This document shows, one piece after another, positions 50,771-60,326 of a stretch of DNA of 64,000 nt. Source of the DNA: HGM04593 sp045631205 (lineage in GTDB: Bacteria; Bacteroidota; Bacteroidia; Bacteroidales; Bacteroidaceae); assembly GCA_045631205.1 (NCBI GenBank), contig JAZQUI010000028.1:1-64000 (forward strand). Reading direction: 5' to 3'. Numbering within the stretch: position 1 is the first letter of the stretch; every line of letters begins with the position of its first letter. The translations under genes were made by a program, and so were the position numbers. A model generated the notes under the pieces. That model was not told the DNA's origin. It searched no databases and saw only the letters and a list, made by a program, of their open reading frames with translations.

Positions 50771-53539
50771 ATGGATTTGAAAAAGGCTCTTGAGAATAGA
50801 ATTCTCGTGCTCGACGGAGCAATGGGCACAATGATACAGCAATATGGCTTGCAGGAGGGTGATTTTAGAGGCGAGCGTTTTACAGGGCATCCCGTGCAGT
50901 TGAAAGGGAATAACGACCTTCTTGTATTTACACGTCCCGATGTTATTGCTGCAATACACGAAAAATATCTCATGGCAGGTGCCGACATAATTGAGACATG
51001 TACCTTTAATGCCAACCGTATATCGCAGAGCGATTATGCATGCGAAGCTTTGTGTGGCGAAATTAACCGTGTGGCAGTGAAGATTGCCCGCGAGTTGGCC
51101 GACAGATATTCAACACCCGAAAAACCACGTTTTGTGGTGGGGTCTGTGGGCCCTACAAGCCGCACTTGCTCAATGAGCCCCGATGTGGAGAACCCCGCTT
51201 GTCGCAACCTTACCTTCGACGCTCTCGTGTCGGCCTATACTGAACAGATGGAGGCTCTTATAGAGGGTGGTGCCGATGCGTTGTTGTGCGAAACTATTTT
51301 TGACACACTTAATGCAAAGGCCGCAGTTTATGCTGCCGATGAAGCAATGAAACGTGTAGGTCGCGAGGTTCCCGTGATGCTCTCTTTTACCATTGCCGAT
51401 TGTGGCGGTCGCATACTCTCGGGCCAGTCGATAGAGGCTTTTGTGGCTTCTGTTATGAGCCGTAACCTGCTCTCCATTGGTCTTAACTGCTCATTTGGTG
51501 CAGGGCAGATGAAGCCTTTTATAAAACGCCTTGCCGAGATTGCACCTTGCTATGTGAGTGCTTACCCTAATGCCGGCCTCCCCAATGAACTTGGGCAGTA
51601 TGACCAAACACCCGCCGAAATGGCTGCTTTGGTTGCCGAATATGTCAATGAAGGCTTGGTGAACATTATTGGTGGCTGCTGTGGTACCACCGATGAGTAT
51701 ATTGCAGAATTTACATCACTTGTCGAGGGGAAAAATCCCCGTCGCCCCGTGCCTTTCCCCACAGATATGTGGTTGTCGGGGCTCGACCGTCTTGTGGTGA
51801 ACCGCAGTATGAATTTCATGAACATCGGCGAGCGTTGCAATGTTGCAGGCTCGCGTAAGTTCCTGCGTCTCATAAATGAGAAAAATTACACCGAGGCGTT
51901 GAAGATTGCCCGCCAACAGGTGGAAGATGGTGCGCAAGTGCTCGATGTGAACTTCGATGATGGTCTTCTCGATTCAAAGGCCGAGATGGTGAACTTCTTG
52001 AACCTCCTTGCAAGCGAGCCCGAAATTGCCCGCCTGCCTGTGATGGTCGATTCGTCGGATTGGGAGGTTATTGCTGCAGGCTTGAAATGCTTGCAGGGGC
52101 GTGCCATTGTAAACTCTTTGTCGTTGAAAGAGGGCGAAAACCTTTTTCTTGCCCGTGCTGCCGAGGCTAAGCGTTTAGGCGCGTCGGTGGTGGTGATGGC
52201 TTTCGACGAGGAGGGGCAGGCCACAACATATGAACGTAAAATCTCGGTTTGTGACCGTGCTTACAAATTGCTTGTAGAGGTGGTGGGTGTTGAACCGCAG
52301 GATATAATATTCGACCCCAATATTCTAGCCGTTGCAACCGGTATTGAGGAGCACGCGACCTATGGACTCGATTTCATCCGTGCTTGTGCGTGGATAAAAG
52401 AGAATCTTCCCGGCGCACACATAAGCGGTGGAGTCAGCAACCTCTCTTTCTCTTTCCGTGGCAATAATTATGTGCGTGAGGCGATGCACGCGGTATTCCT
52501 CTACCACGCTATTGCTGCCGGCATGGATATGGGTATTGTGAACCCACAGTCGTCGGTTCAGTACGAGGAAATCCCAGTCGAGTTGCGCACAGCCACAGAA
52601 GATGTCGTGTTGAACCGCACCGCCGATGCCACTGAGAAACTAATCTCCATAGCCGAGGGGCTTAAAAACAAAGAGGTGGGGCTGTCACATCACAACGACG
52701 ATGCCTGGCGTGTTGCAACCGTTGAGGAGCGTTTGAAGACCGCTCTGCTCAAAGGCATAGGCGATTATCTCGAAGAGGATATTGCAGAAGCTGTTGAAAA
52801 GTACAGAACTGCCATTGCTGTTATCAGTGGTCCGCTTATGGCAGGTATGGGTTATGTGGGCGAGCTCTTTGGCGAGGGTAAACTGTTCCTTCCGCAAGTG
52901 GTGAAGACCGCACGAACTATGAAACAGGCTGTTGAGGTGCTGCAACCGCTTATTGAGAGCGACAAGAGTGCTTCGTCGGGTGTTGCGGGCAGGGTGGTTA
53001 TTGCCACAGTTAAGGGTGATGTACACGATATAGGAAAGAATATCGCCGGTGTGGTTATGGGCTGCAACGGCTATGATATAATAGACCTTGGCGTAATGGT
53101 TCCTGCTGAGAAAATAGTCGCTACGGCTATTGAAAAAAATGTTGATATAGTGATATTGAGCGGTTTGATAACTCCCTCGCTCGAAGAGATGATAACCGTG
53201 GTGAAGGAATTGAAGGCTGCCGGTTGCAACATTCCTGTGATGATTGCAGGAGCTACCACCAGTCCTTTGCATACAGCTCTTAAAATAGCTCCCGCTTATG
53301 ATGGTCCTGTTATACACGTTAAAGATGTATCGCAGAATGTTGTTGTGGCGGCTCAACTTCTTGGCGATGCTGCTGTGCGCGAGAGTTTCCTCGATGCATT
53401 GCGTCTTGAACAGGCTGCTTTGCGTGAGCAGGCTGTGGCAAAAGAGCAACAACCGCTGCGTTCTCTAGAAGAGGCGCGCGCCAACCGTCTTAACCTCTTT
53501 GGCAGTGAAAATGGCGATGCCATGGGTTGCAGTTGCTGA
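50771..53539 (+). CDS. metH: Cobalamin-dependent methionine synthase without activation domain
   Basis: A 922-aa enzyme that moves a methyl group from methyltetrahydrofolate to homocysteine through cobalamin. Domains in order: homocysteine-binding barrel (~1-310, zinc-ligand regions GLNCSFGA and GGCCGTTDEY), pterin-binding barrel (~345-600, NIGERCNVAGSRKF), cobalamin cap (~640-730), and cobalamin Rossmann domain with DVHDIGKN near 750. The ~330-residue AdoMet-binding activation domain of E. coli MetH is absent; the protein ends soon after the B12 domain in GCSC. Reactivation must use a separate protein or another route. No cobalamin riboswitch fits in the 60-bp gap upstream. Confidence 0.95.
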   Translation: MDLKKALENRILVLDGAMGTMIQQYGLQEGDFRGERFTGHPVQLKGNNDLLVFTRPDVIAAIHEKYLMAGADIIETCTFNANRISQSDYACEALCGEINRVAVKIARELADRYSTPEKPRFVVGSVGPTSRTCSMSPDVENPACRNLTFDALVSAYTEQMEALIEGGADALLCETIFDTLNAKAAVYAADEAMKRVGREVPVMLSFTIADCGGRILSGQSIEAFVASVMSRNLLSIGLNCSFGAGQMKPFIKRLAEIAPCYVSAYPNAGLPNELGQYDQTPAEMAALVAEYVNEGLVNIIGGCCGTTDEYIAEFTSLVEGKNPRRPVPFPTDMWLSGLDRLVVNRSMNFMNIGERCNVAGSRKFLRLINEKNYTEALKIARQQVEDGAQVLDVNFDDGLLDSKAEMVNFLNLLASEPEIARLPVMVDSSDWEVIAAGLKCLQGRAIVNSLSLKEGENLFLARAAEAKRLGASVVVMAFDEEGQATTYERKISVCDRAYKLLVEVVGVEPQDIIFDPNILAVATGIEEHATYGLDFIRACAWIKENLPGAHISGGVSNLSFSFRGNNYVREAMHAVFLYHAIAAGMDMGIVNPQSSVQYEEIPVELRTATEDVVLNRTADATEKLISIAEGLKNKEVGLSHHNDDAWRVATVEERLKTALLKGIGDYLEEDIAEAVEKYRTAIAVISGPLMAGMGYVGELFGEGKLFLPQVVKTARTMKQAVEVLQPLIESDKSASSGVAGRVVIATVKGDVHDIGKNIAGVVMGCNGYDIIDLGVMVPAEKIVATAIEKNVDIVILSGLITPSLEEMITVVKELKAAGCNIPVMIAGATTSPLHTALKIAPAYDGPVIHVKDVSQNVVVAAQLLGDAAVRESFLDALRLEQAALREQAVAKEQQPLRSLEEARANRLNLFGSENGDAMGCSC

Positions 53540-53578
53540 CAAGTATAGGTGTATTGATAAACATTTGCAGAATATACA

Positions 53579-56278
53579 ATGAGTGATTTAAAAGCATTTA
53601 AAGGGTTGACATCGGCCGAGGTTGAAGCAAGCCGTGCGAAATATGGCGCAAATATTCTTACCCCACCCGAAAAAGAGTCGTTGTGGAAAAAGTTCATCGA
53701 GAAGTTCGATGACCCCATAATAAAAATACTATTGCTGGCGTGGGTGTTGTCTATGATAATTTCGGCAGTGCATTGCTGGGGCCCCGAACAAAAAGGATTT
53801 GAGGCTTTTCTTGAACCCTTGGGTATCTTTTTTGCCATTCTTCTTGCAAGCACCATAGGCTTCTTTTTCGAGGTGAAGGCTGCACGTGCCTTTGATGTGC
53901 TGAATACGGTGAACGACGATGTGATGGTTACTGTGGAGCGCGATGGTAAGGTGCAGCAAGTATCGCGCAAGGATATTGTGGTTGGTGATATTGTGATTTT
54001 GAACACCGGTGATGAAATTCCCGCCGACGGCTTGTTGCTCGAGAGTACAGCGTTACAAGTTAATGAATCGACTCTTACTGGCGAACCTGTAATATCAAAA
54101 ACAACCATAGAGGCCGATTTTGATGATGAGGCTACATACCCTTCGAACAAGGTGCTGCGCGGTACAACCGTTGTCGATGGTCACGCCGTTATGCGCGTGG
54201 AACTTGTGGGAGATGCCACAGAGTATGGCAAGGTAAATCGCGGTGCGCAAATCGACAATGATGTGGAGACACCTCTGCAACAGCAGCTGAACCGCCTGGC
54301 AGGCGTTATAAGCAAGTTTGGCTATGCTGTTTCGGCGGTTATATTTGTTCTTCTTTCTGCAAAGGTTTTTATGTCGGGCGATGTTGCTTCGACAATGGAT
54401 ATAATTTCGGCATTGCTCAATAATTTTATGATAGCCGTTACACTCATTGTGGTGTCGGTGCCCGAGGGCTTGCCTATGAGTGTTACTTTGAGCCTTGCTT
54501 TGAGTATGAACCGTATGCTCAAAACTAATAACCTAGTGCGCAAGATGCATGCTTGCGAAACCATGGGTGCGGCAACTGTTATCTGTACCGACAAGACCGG
54601 AACACTCACACAAAACCGTATGCAGGTCTATGAGACAAACTTCTTTGGTCTGGATGCGCAAAAATTGTCGGGTTGTGAAGCAGCTTATCTTGTGGAAGAG
54701 AGTATTGCAGCTAATTCCACCGCTAACCTTAACAAAGAGGGTGGAGAGGTGAAAACCATTGGTAACCCCACAGAAGCTGCGCTGCTTTTATGGCTTGATG
54801 CACAAGGTGTCGACTATGCTCCTTTGCGTAACGGGGCAAAGGTGGTGAGCCAGCTTACATTCTCAACCGAGCGTAAGTATATGGCAACAGTGGTGCAGTC
54901 GCCCTTGCTTGGTAAAAAAGTGCTCTATGTGAAAGGTGCGCCCGAGATTTTGCTTGGCCTGTGCAACAGTGTTGTTGCTCCCGGCGGAAAACTGAAAGAT
55001 GTTGAGGAGAGTCGCAAGGCGATTGAAGCGCGCCTGCTCGACTATCAGAATATGGCTATGCGCACTCTGGGCTTTGCTTGTTGTGTGCTGGCCGACGAGG
55101 ATAATGATGCGCCTTATGCCGACGGTCGCTTGTTACCCTGTGTAAAACTCTCTTTTATAGGTTTTGTGGCTATTTCTGACCCTGTACGTGCCGATGTGCC
55201 CGAGGCTGTGCAGCGTTGTTTGAGTGCGGGTGTGGATGTTAAGATTGTAACTGGCGATACTCCGGGAACAGCGCGTGAGATTGGCCGTCAAATAGGAATA
55301 TGCAATGCCGATACTCCTGCCGATGCTGTGATTACCGGCCCTGCTTTTGAGGCACTAACCGACGAGGAGGCCGCCAAACGTGTTATGGGGTTGAAGATAA
55401 TGTGTCGCGCGCGTCCGATGGATAAACAACGTCTTGTACATCTGCTTCAGCAGCAGGGTGCGGTGGTTGCTGTTACAGGCGACGGAACAAATGATGCTCC
55501 CGCACTTAAAGCTGCGCAAGTGGGCCTCTCAATGGGCGACGGAACTTCTGTGGCAAAAGAGGCCAGCGACATTACCATTATCGATAACTCTTTTGAGAGC
55601 ATAACCCGCGCAGTTATGTGGGGGCGTTCGCTCTACAAGAATATACAACGTTTCCTCTTCTTCCAGCTCACAATAAACGTGGCGGCTTGCCTTATTGTAA
55701 TGCTTGGCTCGCTTGTGGGAACATCTTCGCCGCTTACAATTACCCAAATGTTGTGGGTTAATCTCATTATGGATACCTTTGCGGCGGCAGCACTTGCATC
55801 GTTACCTCCTTGTTGGAACGTGATGAAGGAGAAACCCCGCAAAAGTGGAGAGAACGGTGATTTCATAATTACCCGTAATATGGCTGCCTATATATTCGGT
55901 TACGCGGCACTCTTTGTAGCGGTGCAGATGGCAGTTCTTTTCTACTACAAGAGTGATGGGATACTCTCGCCTTATGATATGTCGGCATTCTTCACTATTT
56001 TTGTGATGTTGCAGTTCTGGAATATGTTCAATGCAAAGGCCTTTATGTCTGGAATATCGGCATTTAAAGGTCTATTCTCGGGAATGACATTTATATTGGT
56101 AATGGTGCTGATATTAGTGGGACAGTTCCTTATTGTAACATACGGTGGTACTATGTTCAACGTTGTACCTCTAACCGCTGAAACGTGGGTGAGAATAATT
56201 GCAAGTACTTCGCTTGTACTTGTTGTGCCGGAACTGTTCAGGGTTTTTAAACGACTCTTTTGCCAAAAGGGTGCATGA
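53579..56278 (+). CDS. Calcium-translocating P-type ATPase, PMCA type
   Basis: An 899-aa P2B-type ATPase exporting Ca2+. Key motifs are TGEPVISK (actuator), VPEGLPMSVTLSLA (ion-binding M4), DKTGTLTQNR with phosphorylated Asp near 338, and TGDGTNDAPAL near 633. About ten transmembrane helices; no N-terminal metal-binding domain. Length is usual for bacterial PMCA-type pumps. It starts 39 nt after metH. Confidence 0.95.
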   Translation: MSDLKAFKGLTSAEVEASRAKYGANILTPPEKESLWKKFIEKFDDPIIKILLLAWVLSMIISAVHCWGPEQKGFEAFLEPLGIFFAILLASTIGFFFEVKAARAFDVLNTVNDDVMVTVERDGKVQQVSRKDIVVGDIVILNTGDEIPADGLLLESTALQVNESTLTGEPVISKTTIEADFDDEATYPSNKVLRGTTVVDGHAVMRVELVGDATEYGKVNRGAQIDNDVETPLQQQLNRLAGVISKFGYAVSAVIFVLLSAKVFMSGDVASTMDIISALLNNFMIAVTLIVVSVPEGLPMSVTLSLALSMNRMLKTNNLVRKMHACETMGAATVICTDKTGTLTQNRMQVYETNFFGLDAQKLSGCEAAYLVEESIAANSTANLNKEGGEVKTIGNPTEAALLLWLDAQGVDYAPLRNGAKVVSQLTFSTERKYMATVVQSPLLGKKVLYVKGAPEILLGLCNSVVAPGGKLKDVEESRKAIEARLLDYQNMAMRTLGFACCVLADEDNDAPYADGRLLPCVKLSFIGFVAISDPVRADVPEAVQRCLSAGVDVKIVTGDTPGTAREIGRQIGICNADTPADAVITGPAFEALTDEEAAKRVMGLKIMCRARPMDKQRLVHLLQQQGAVVAVTGDGTNDAPALKAAQVGLSMGDGTSVAKEASDITIIDNSFESITRAVMWGRSLYKNIQRFLFFQLTINVAACLIVMLGSLVGTSSPLTITQMLWVNLIMDTFAAAALASLPPCWNVMKEKPRKSGENGDFIITRNMAAYIFGYAALFVAVQMAVLFYYKSDGILSPYDMSAFFTIFVMLQFWNMFNAKAFMSGISAFKGLFSGMTFILVMVLILVGQFLIVTYGGTMFNVVPLTAETWVRIIASTSLVLVVPELFRVFKRLFCQKGA

Positions 56279-56330
56279 AGGCTTTTGTGAAACAGCAAAT
56301 ATTAAATAATAAACGAAACGACAAAATATT

Positions 56331-56969
56331 ATGGAATCTGTAACATTTATAGAGTGGTGCCTGGAGCACCTCAATTACTGGACAATAACATTCTTGATGG
56401 CGATTGAGAGTTCTTTTATTCCTTTCCCTTCTGAGGTTGTTGTTCCTCCCGCGGCATGGCTTGCTGCCGACCCCGAGAGTGGGCTTAATGTGTATCTTGT
56501 GGTGTTCTTTGCCACCCTAGGCGCAATGATAGGTGCGTTGGTCAACTATTTCCTTGCACTTTGGCTCGGTCGTCCCATTGTCTATAAATTTGCCAATAGT
56601 CGCTTCGGACACATGTGTCTTATAGATGAGGCTGCGGTGAAGAAAGCCGAGGAGTATTTCGAGAAGCGTGGTGCAGCATCCACCTTTATAGGTCGCCTCA
56701 TCCCTGCAGTTCGCCAGCTTATCTCCATTCCCGCCGGTCTTGCACGTATGAAGATGGGTAAATTCCTTGTGTTCACAGCTCTTGGTGCCGGTATTTGGAA
56801 TGCGGTGCTCGCAGCTCTCGGCTGGTATCTTTCAAAAGTACCCGGTATAGAAACAAAGGAACAACTTATTGAAAAGGTAACGGTTTACAGCCACGAGATA
56901 GGGTATTGCTTTATTGCACTTGGTGCGTTCATTGTGGGTTACCTTGTATATAAAGGTTATAAAAAGTAA
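56331..56969 (+). CDS. DedA family membrane protein
   Basis: A 212-aa membrane protein of the DedA/SNARE-associated family. Signatures are ESSFIPFPSEVVVPPAAWLA, FFATLGAMIGALVNYFLALW and FIGRLIPAVRQLISIPAGLARM. DedA proteins help recycle lipid carriers such as undecaprenyl phosphate and keep envelope homeostasis. Normal length, starting 52 nt after the ATPase gene. Confidence 0.93.
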   Translation: MESVTFIEWCLEHLNYWTITFLMAIESSFIPFPSEVVVPPAAWLAADPESGLNVYLVVFFATLGAMIGALVNYFLALWLGRPIVYKFANSRFGHMCLIDEAAVKKAEEYFEKRGAASTFIGRLIPAVRQLISIPAGLARMKMGKFLVFTALGAGIWNAVLAALGWYLSKVPGIETKEQLIEKVTVYSHEIGYCFIALGAFIVGYLVYKGYKK

Positions 56970-57113
56970 AATTTAAAATAAGATTGAATGGTAAAAAAAT
57001 AAGTGGGAAATCATCTCTTTAGGGGTGGTTTTCTGCTTTTTTTGTACTGATTGAAAATGTATGTCAATTTTGTAAAATATATTCTATATATATTTTTTTT
57101 CTCTAAAAAACGT

Positions 57114-57121
57114 TAACTTTG
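57114..57121 (+). promoter_or_regulatory. Promoter -7 box for the 57277 gene cluster
   Basis: TAACTTTG (TAnnTTTG) lies ~155 nt before the ATG. The 300-bp gap 56970-57276 holds otherwise a weak hairpin near 57003-57031 (possible terminator for the DedA gene) and an AT-rich stretch. Confidence 0.55.
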
Positions 57122-57276
57122 TGAAATCAAGTAACGAATGTTTGAAGTAAGTGGTATATGTTGGCTACCGGCGGATACTATAATTTGGAGATGAACATAA
57201 ATTTTAGACAGTACCACTTCCTGTTAAAGTGAAAAAACTTATAAAACACAAATTAATAACCAATTAACACAATTCT

Positions 57277-58623
57277 ATGAAAAAGTTTTTCTTAGTAGTC
57301 ATTGCTATATTTGCATTTGCCTACACAATTAAAGCACAAGAGGCTGAAATGCCTAAGTATCAAAGAAGTTCATTGCACATGGTGTTGCTTACAACAGACG
57401 AGCCTGCGCTTGAAGGAACAAAGGATTTTACAAAAATGTTGGATCAGTCTTGGCAAAATTATCCCTTCCCCGACAAGTACAACGAGCACGCCATTTCATT
57501 TACACAAGCTTATGGTGGCCAGCCTAAAACCGGCATGAGAGCAATTATGGCTCAATATAGAAATGGTTTTAACGGTCTTGGCCTTGCTGATGCTAAATCT
57601 TTGTTGGAGAGCATGAAATCGTCTTCGGCATATGAGCAGGAACTTGTACAAACAATTGAGTCAATCAATGAAAAAGAAAAAATAGGTAATCAACTTATCA
57701 AGAAATGGTTCAATATTCAGGAGGATGGTTCTTGGAATTCAGATTTGATTAAGGAGCGTGCTGCATACAACGCAAACCAAGCAGCTATTGCAGAGGCCAA
57801 CGCAAAAGCAAGAGGTATCCAGGCTATTATGGACGAGGGTGAAGACCTTATCTCTAATACTTTTGTAACTTACTCAAAATTGTCTTTCTATGAGAACGAG
57901 CCTGTAGCTGCTTTTACAAGAGACCTTGCATTGGTTGTTGCATCTATGACCCCCGGTCTCGCTTGCAATGTTTTGACAGCTGCTGCCGAGGCTGCATACG
58001 CTGCAACATGCAAAGGTTATTCAGCCAAAACTACTACAGCACTTTATCAGCTCGTGTGGACAGATGAGGTTAAGGCTGCATTCTACGAGATGTTCACAGC
58101 TGACAACAAAATTGATATGGAGAAATTCAACGCTTACACATTCCCTATGACTCTTGTAGGTATCCAGACTGGTAGCAGTACAACTACAGATGCTTTGGGT
58201 GGTCTCGGTGCTATGGTTGGTGTAGATGCCGGAAAATCCGATGAACTTCTTATCGAGGAGACTATTGTAAGAAACATAGACAAGTTGTTTGCCAAGATGC
58301 AGAAAATCTACGATGTTTTTGCTCCCGTTGCACAAATCGTTTCTGTTAATCCTTTGATGGCCGATATGGGTATGAAAGAGGGCCTCGAGGGTGGTGAGAA
58401 ATTCAACCTTCTTGAGCCTATCTTGAACGAGAAGACAAACAAAGTTGAGTGGAAGTCTGTAGGTGTTGTGAAAGTTGACAAGAAAGGTATCTGGGATAAC
58501 AGATATTCACTTACCGACGGTGCAAAAACTGAAACCGAGGAAGAGGGCGTTAAGGGAACTGTTTTGAGCGCAAACAAGAAAGCTGCCCTTGGTATGGTTG
58601 TAAAACAGGTTGTAAAGAAATAA
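57277..58623 (+). CDS. Exported hypothetical protein
   Basis: A 448-aa protein with a signal peptide (1-20, ending IKA). The mature part is helical in the middle (ANAKARGIQAIMDEGEDLIS), with an Ala-rich hydrophobic stretch near 215-250, and ends in a short basic segment. Not recognised. First of five collinear genes encoding envelope proteins. Codon use matches core genes. Confidence 0.75.
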   Translation: MKKFFLVVIAIFAFAYTIKAQEAEMPKYQRSSLHMVLLTTDEPALEGTKDFTKMLDQSWQNYPFPDKYNEHAISFTQAYGGQPKTGMRAIMAQYRNGFNGLGLADAKSLLESMKSSSAYEQELVQTIESINEKEKIGNQLIKKWFNIQEDGSWNSDLIKERAAYNANQAAIAEANAKARGIQAIMDEGEDLISNTFVTYSKLSFYENEPVAAFTRDLALVVASMTPGLACNVLTAAAEAAYAATCKGYSAKTTTALYQLVWTDEVKAAFYEMFTADNKIDMEKFNAYTFPMTLVGIQTGSSTTTDALGGLGAMVGVDAGKSDELLIEETIVRNIDKLFAKMQKIYDVFAPVAQIVSVNPLMADMGMKEGLEGGEKFNLLEPILNEKTNKVEWKSVGVVKVDKKGIWDNRYSLTDGAKTETEEEGVKGTVLSANKKAALGMVVKQVVKK

Positions 58624-58672
58624 TAAGAGTTTGTATAAACTGATTAAAAACAACTTATTCAAATAAATAATT

Positions 58673-59203
58673 ATGAAAAAGTTACTTAATGCGGCCTTTG
58701 TTATATGCGCGGCTATACTTTTGGCGTCGTGTGCAAGTTCCAAACAGAAAGCTGCCGATAAAGCCACATTGACATGGCAGTATGAGATTGAGCCCACTAT
58801 TGGCCAGGCAACCCAAGGCTCAATCCTTGTAAAAGTGTGGTCTTATTCAAAGAACAAGAATGTGGCAATTACTCAGGCCGGTAAAAATGCAGTTCATGGT
58901 GTGTTGTTTAAAGGCGTTTCTGCATTGAACAATAATACAGCAAGAGTTCCTGCTCAAAAGGCTATTGTAAGAGATGTCAATGCTGAATCGACATACGAAA
59001 CTTATTTCAAAGAATTCTTTGCCGATGGTGGTAAGTATATGAAGTATATTAACTTCGTAAATAATGGAATTCCTGCCCCCGGTGATATAATTAAAGTTGG
59101 CAAGCAATACAAGATTGGTGTACGAGTTTCTGTTGCAAAAGATGCATTGAGAAAGGAAATGGAAGCGGCTGGTATTGTAAAAGCTCTTGGAGCCGGTTTT
59201 TAA
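58673..59203 (+). CDS. Small lipoprotein
   Basis: A 176-aa protein with lipobox LLASC (Cys20). The mature part contains WQYEIEPTIGQATQGSILVKVWSY and ends in a short helix. Family not recognised. It lies 49 nt after the first gene of the cluster and is probably cotranscribed. Confidence 0.75.
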   Translation: MKKLLNAAFVICAAILLASCASSKQKAADKATLTWQYEIEPTIGQATQGSILVKVWSYSKNKNVAITQAGKNAVHGVLFKGVSALNNNTARVPAQKAIVRDVNAESTYETYFKEFFADGGKYMKYINFVNNGIPAPGDIIKVGKQYKIGVRVSVAKDALRKEMEAAGIVKALGAGF

Positions 59204-59241
59204 TATAAATTTCTTATAAGAATAAGGCAATTCTATTTATT

Positions 59242-59274
59242 AATTATTGGGGATTGTTGCAATCCCCAATAATT
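59242..59274 (+). terminator. Terminator-like hairpin inside the cluster
   Basis: AATTATTGGGGATTG pairs perfectly with CAATCCCCAATAATT around TTG. There is little U-run after it, so it may be an attenuator or RNA-processing site rather than a full stop. Confidence 0.6.
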
Positions 59275-59308
59275 ATTTAACTCAACGAATAAGTTAAATA
59301 TCTATATT

Positions 59309-60259
59309 ATGAAAAAAGTTATTCTATCTTTATTATTTGTATCTGTAACATTGGTTATGTTTGCACAGGCAAAAAAACCAACTATTATGGTAGTGCCAAG
59401 TGACTTGTGGTGTAATAAGAATGGTTACACACAGACTTTTGATAACCAGGGTACTCCTATCACTGTACCTAACTATGATGCAGCATTGCAGAATGATGCA
59501 GACCTGATGTTGGCAATAAGCAAGATAAATGAGATGATGACCGAGCGCGGTTTCCCTCTCAAAAACTTGGAGTCTGCACTTAAAACTTTGAGAAACCAGG
59601 CTGCTGAAGATGCAATGCTTTCAAGCAAAGAGGGTGGTGCTGTTGCTGAAACTCCTATGGATAAACTTAAAAAGGTAGCAAAAGCGGATATTATAATGCA
59701 GTTGACCTATACTATAAACCAGACAGGTCCCAAACGCTCACTTACATTCAATTTGCAAGGTCTTGATGCTTATACCGACAAACAGATTGCCGGTGCATCG
59801 GGAACCGGCAGCCCCTCATTCACTACTGAGTTGCCTATTTTGCTCGAAGAGGCTGTGTTGTCACACATCGATCCTTTCAACTCTCAATTGCAGGGCTATT
59901 TTGAGGACTTGTTTGCCAATGGTCGCGAAATTGTCGTTAGAATTAAGACATGGGACAATATTGATTATGACCTTGAGGAGGAATTCGACGGAGAGATGTT
60001 AAGTGCAATTATTGAAAACTGGATGGCCGACAATACTGTACAAGGGCGATTCAACACTTCTGTCGCAACAGAAAATCAGATGATGTTTGAAGAGGTTAGA
60101 ATACCCCTTGAAATGGAGGAAAACGGTAGGGTTAGAGCTGTCGATGCGCGTCGTTGGGTCAATATGCTTAGAAAATATCTCAAAGATACTTATGGGGTAG
60201 AATCAAAGTTGATGATGCAGGGATTGGGACAAGCTCAATTAGTGATTGGCGGAAACTAA
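59309..60259 (+). CDS. DUF6175 family exported protein
   Basis: A 316-aa protein with a signal peptide (1-20). I recognise it as DUF6175 (KKPTIMVVPSDLWCNKNGYT, ADIIMQLTYTINQTGPKRSL, DARRWVNMLRKYLKDTYG). The layout resembles CsgG-like periplasmic folds but no such claim can be verified. It may work with the next protein, which has a similar N-terminal domain style. Confidence 0.8.
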   Translation: MKKVILSLLFVSVTLVMFAQAKKPTIMVVPSDLWCNKNGYTQTFDNQGTPITVPNYDAALQNDADLMLAISKINEMMTERGFPLKNLESALKTLRNQAAEDAMLSSKEGGAVAETPMDKLKKVAKADIIMQLTYTINQTGPKRSLTFNLQGLDAYTDKQIAGASGTGSPSFTTELPILLEEAVLSHIDPFNSQLQGYFEDLFANGREIVVRIKTWDNIDYDLEEEFDGEMLSAIIENWMADNTVQGRFNTSVATENQMMFEEVRIPLEMEENGRVRAVDARRWVNMLRKYLKDTYGVESKLMMQGLGQAQLVIGGN

Positions 60260-60326
60260 TCATCAATCATTCGTTATAAATCTGGTTTTATATAAAACAT
60301 ATATTTTACTTAATGCTACGATTGTT

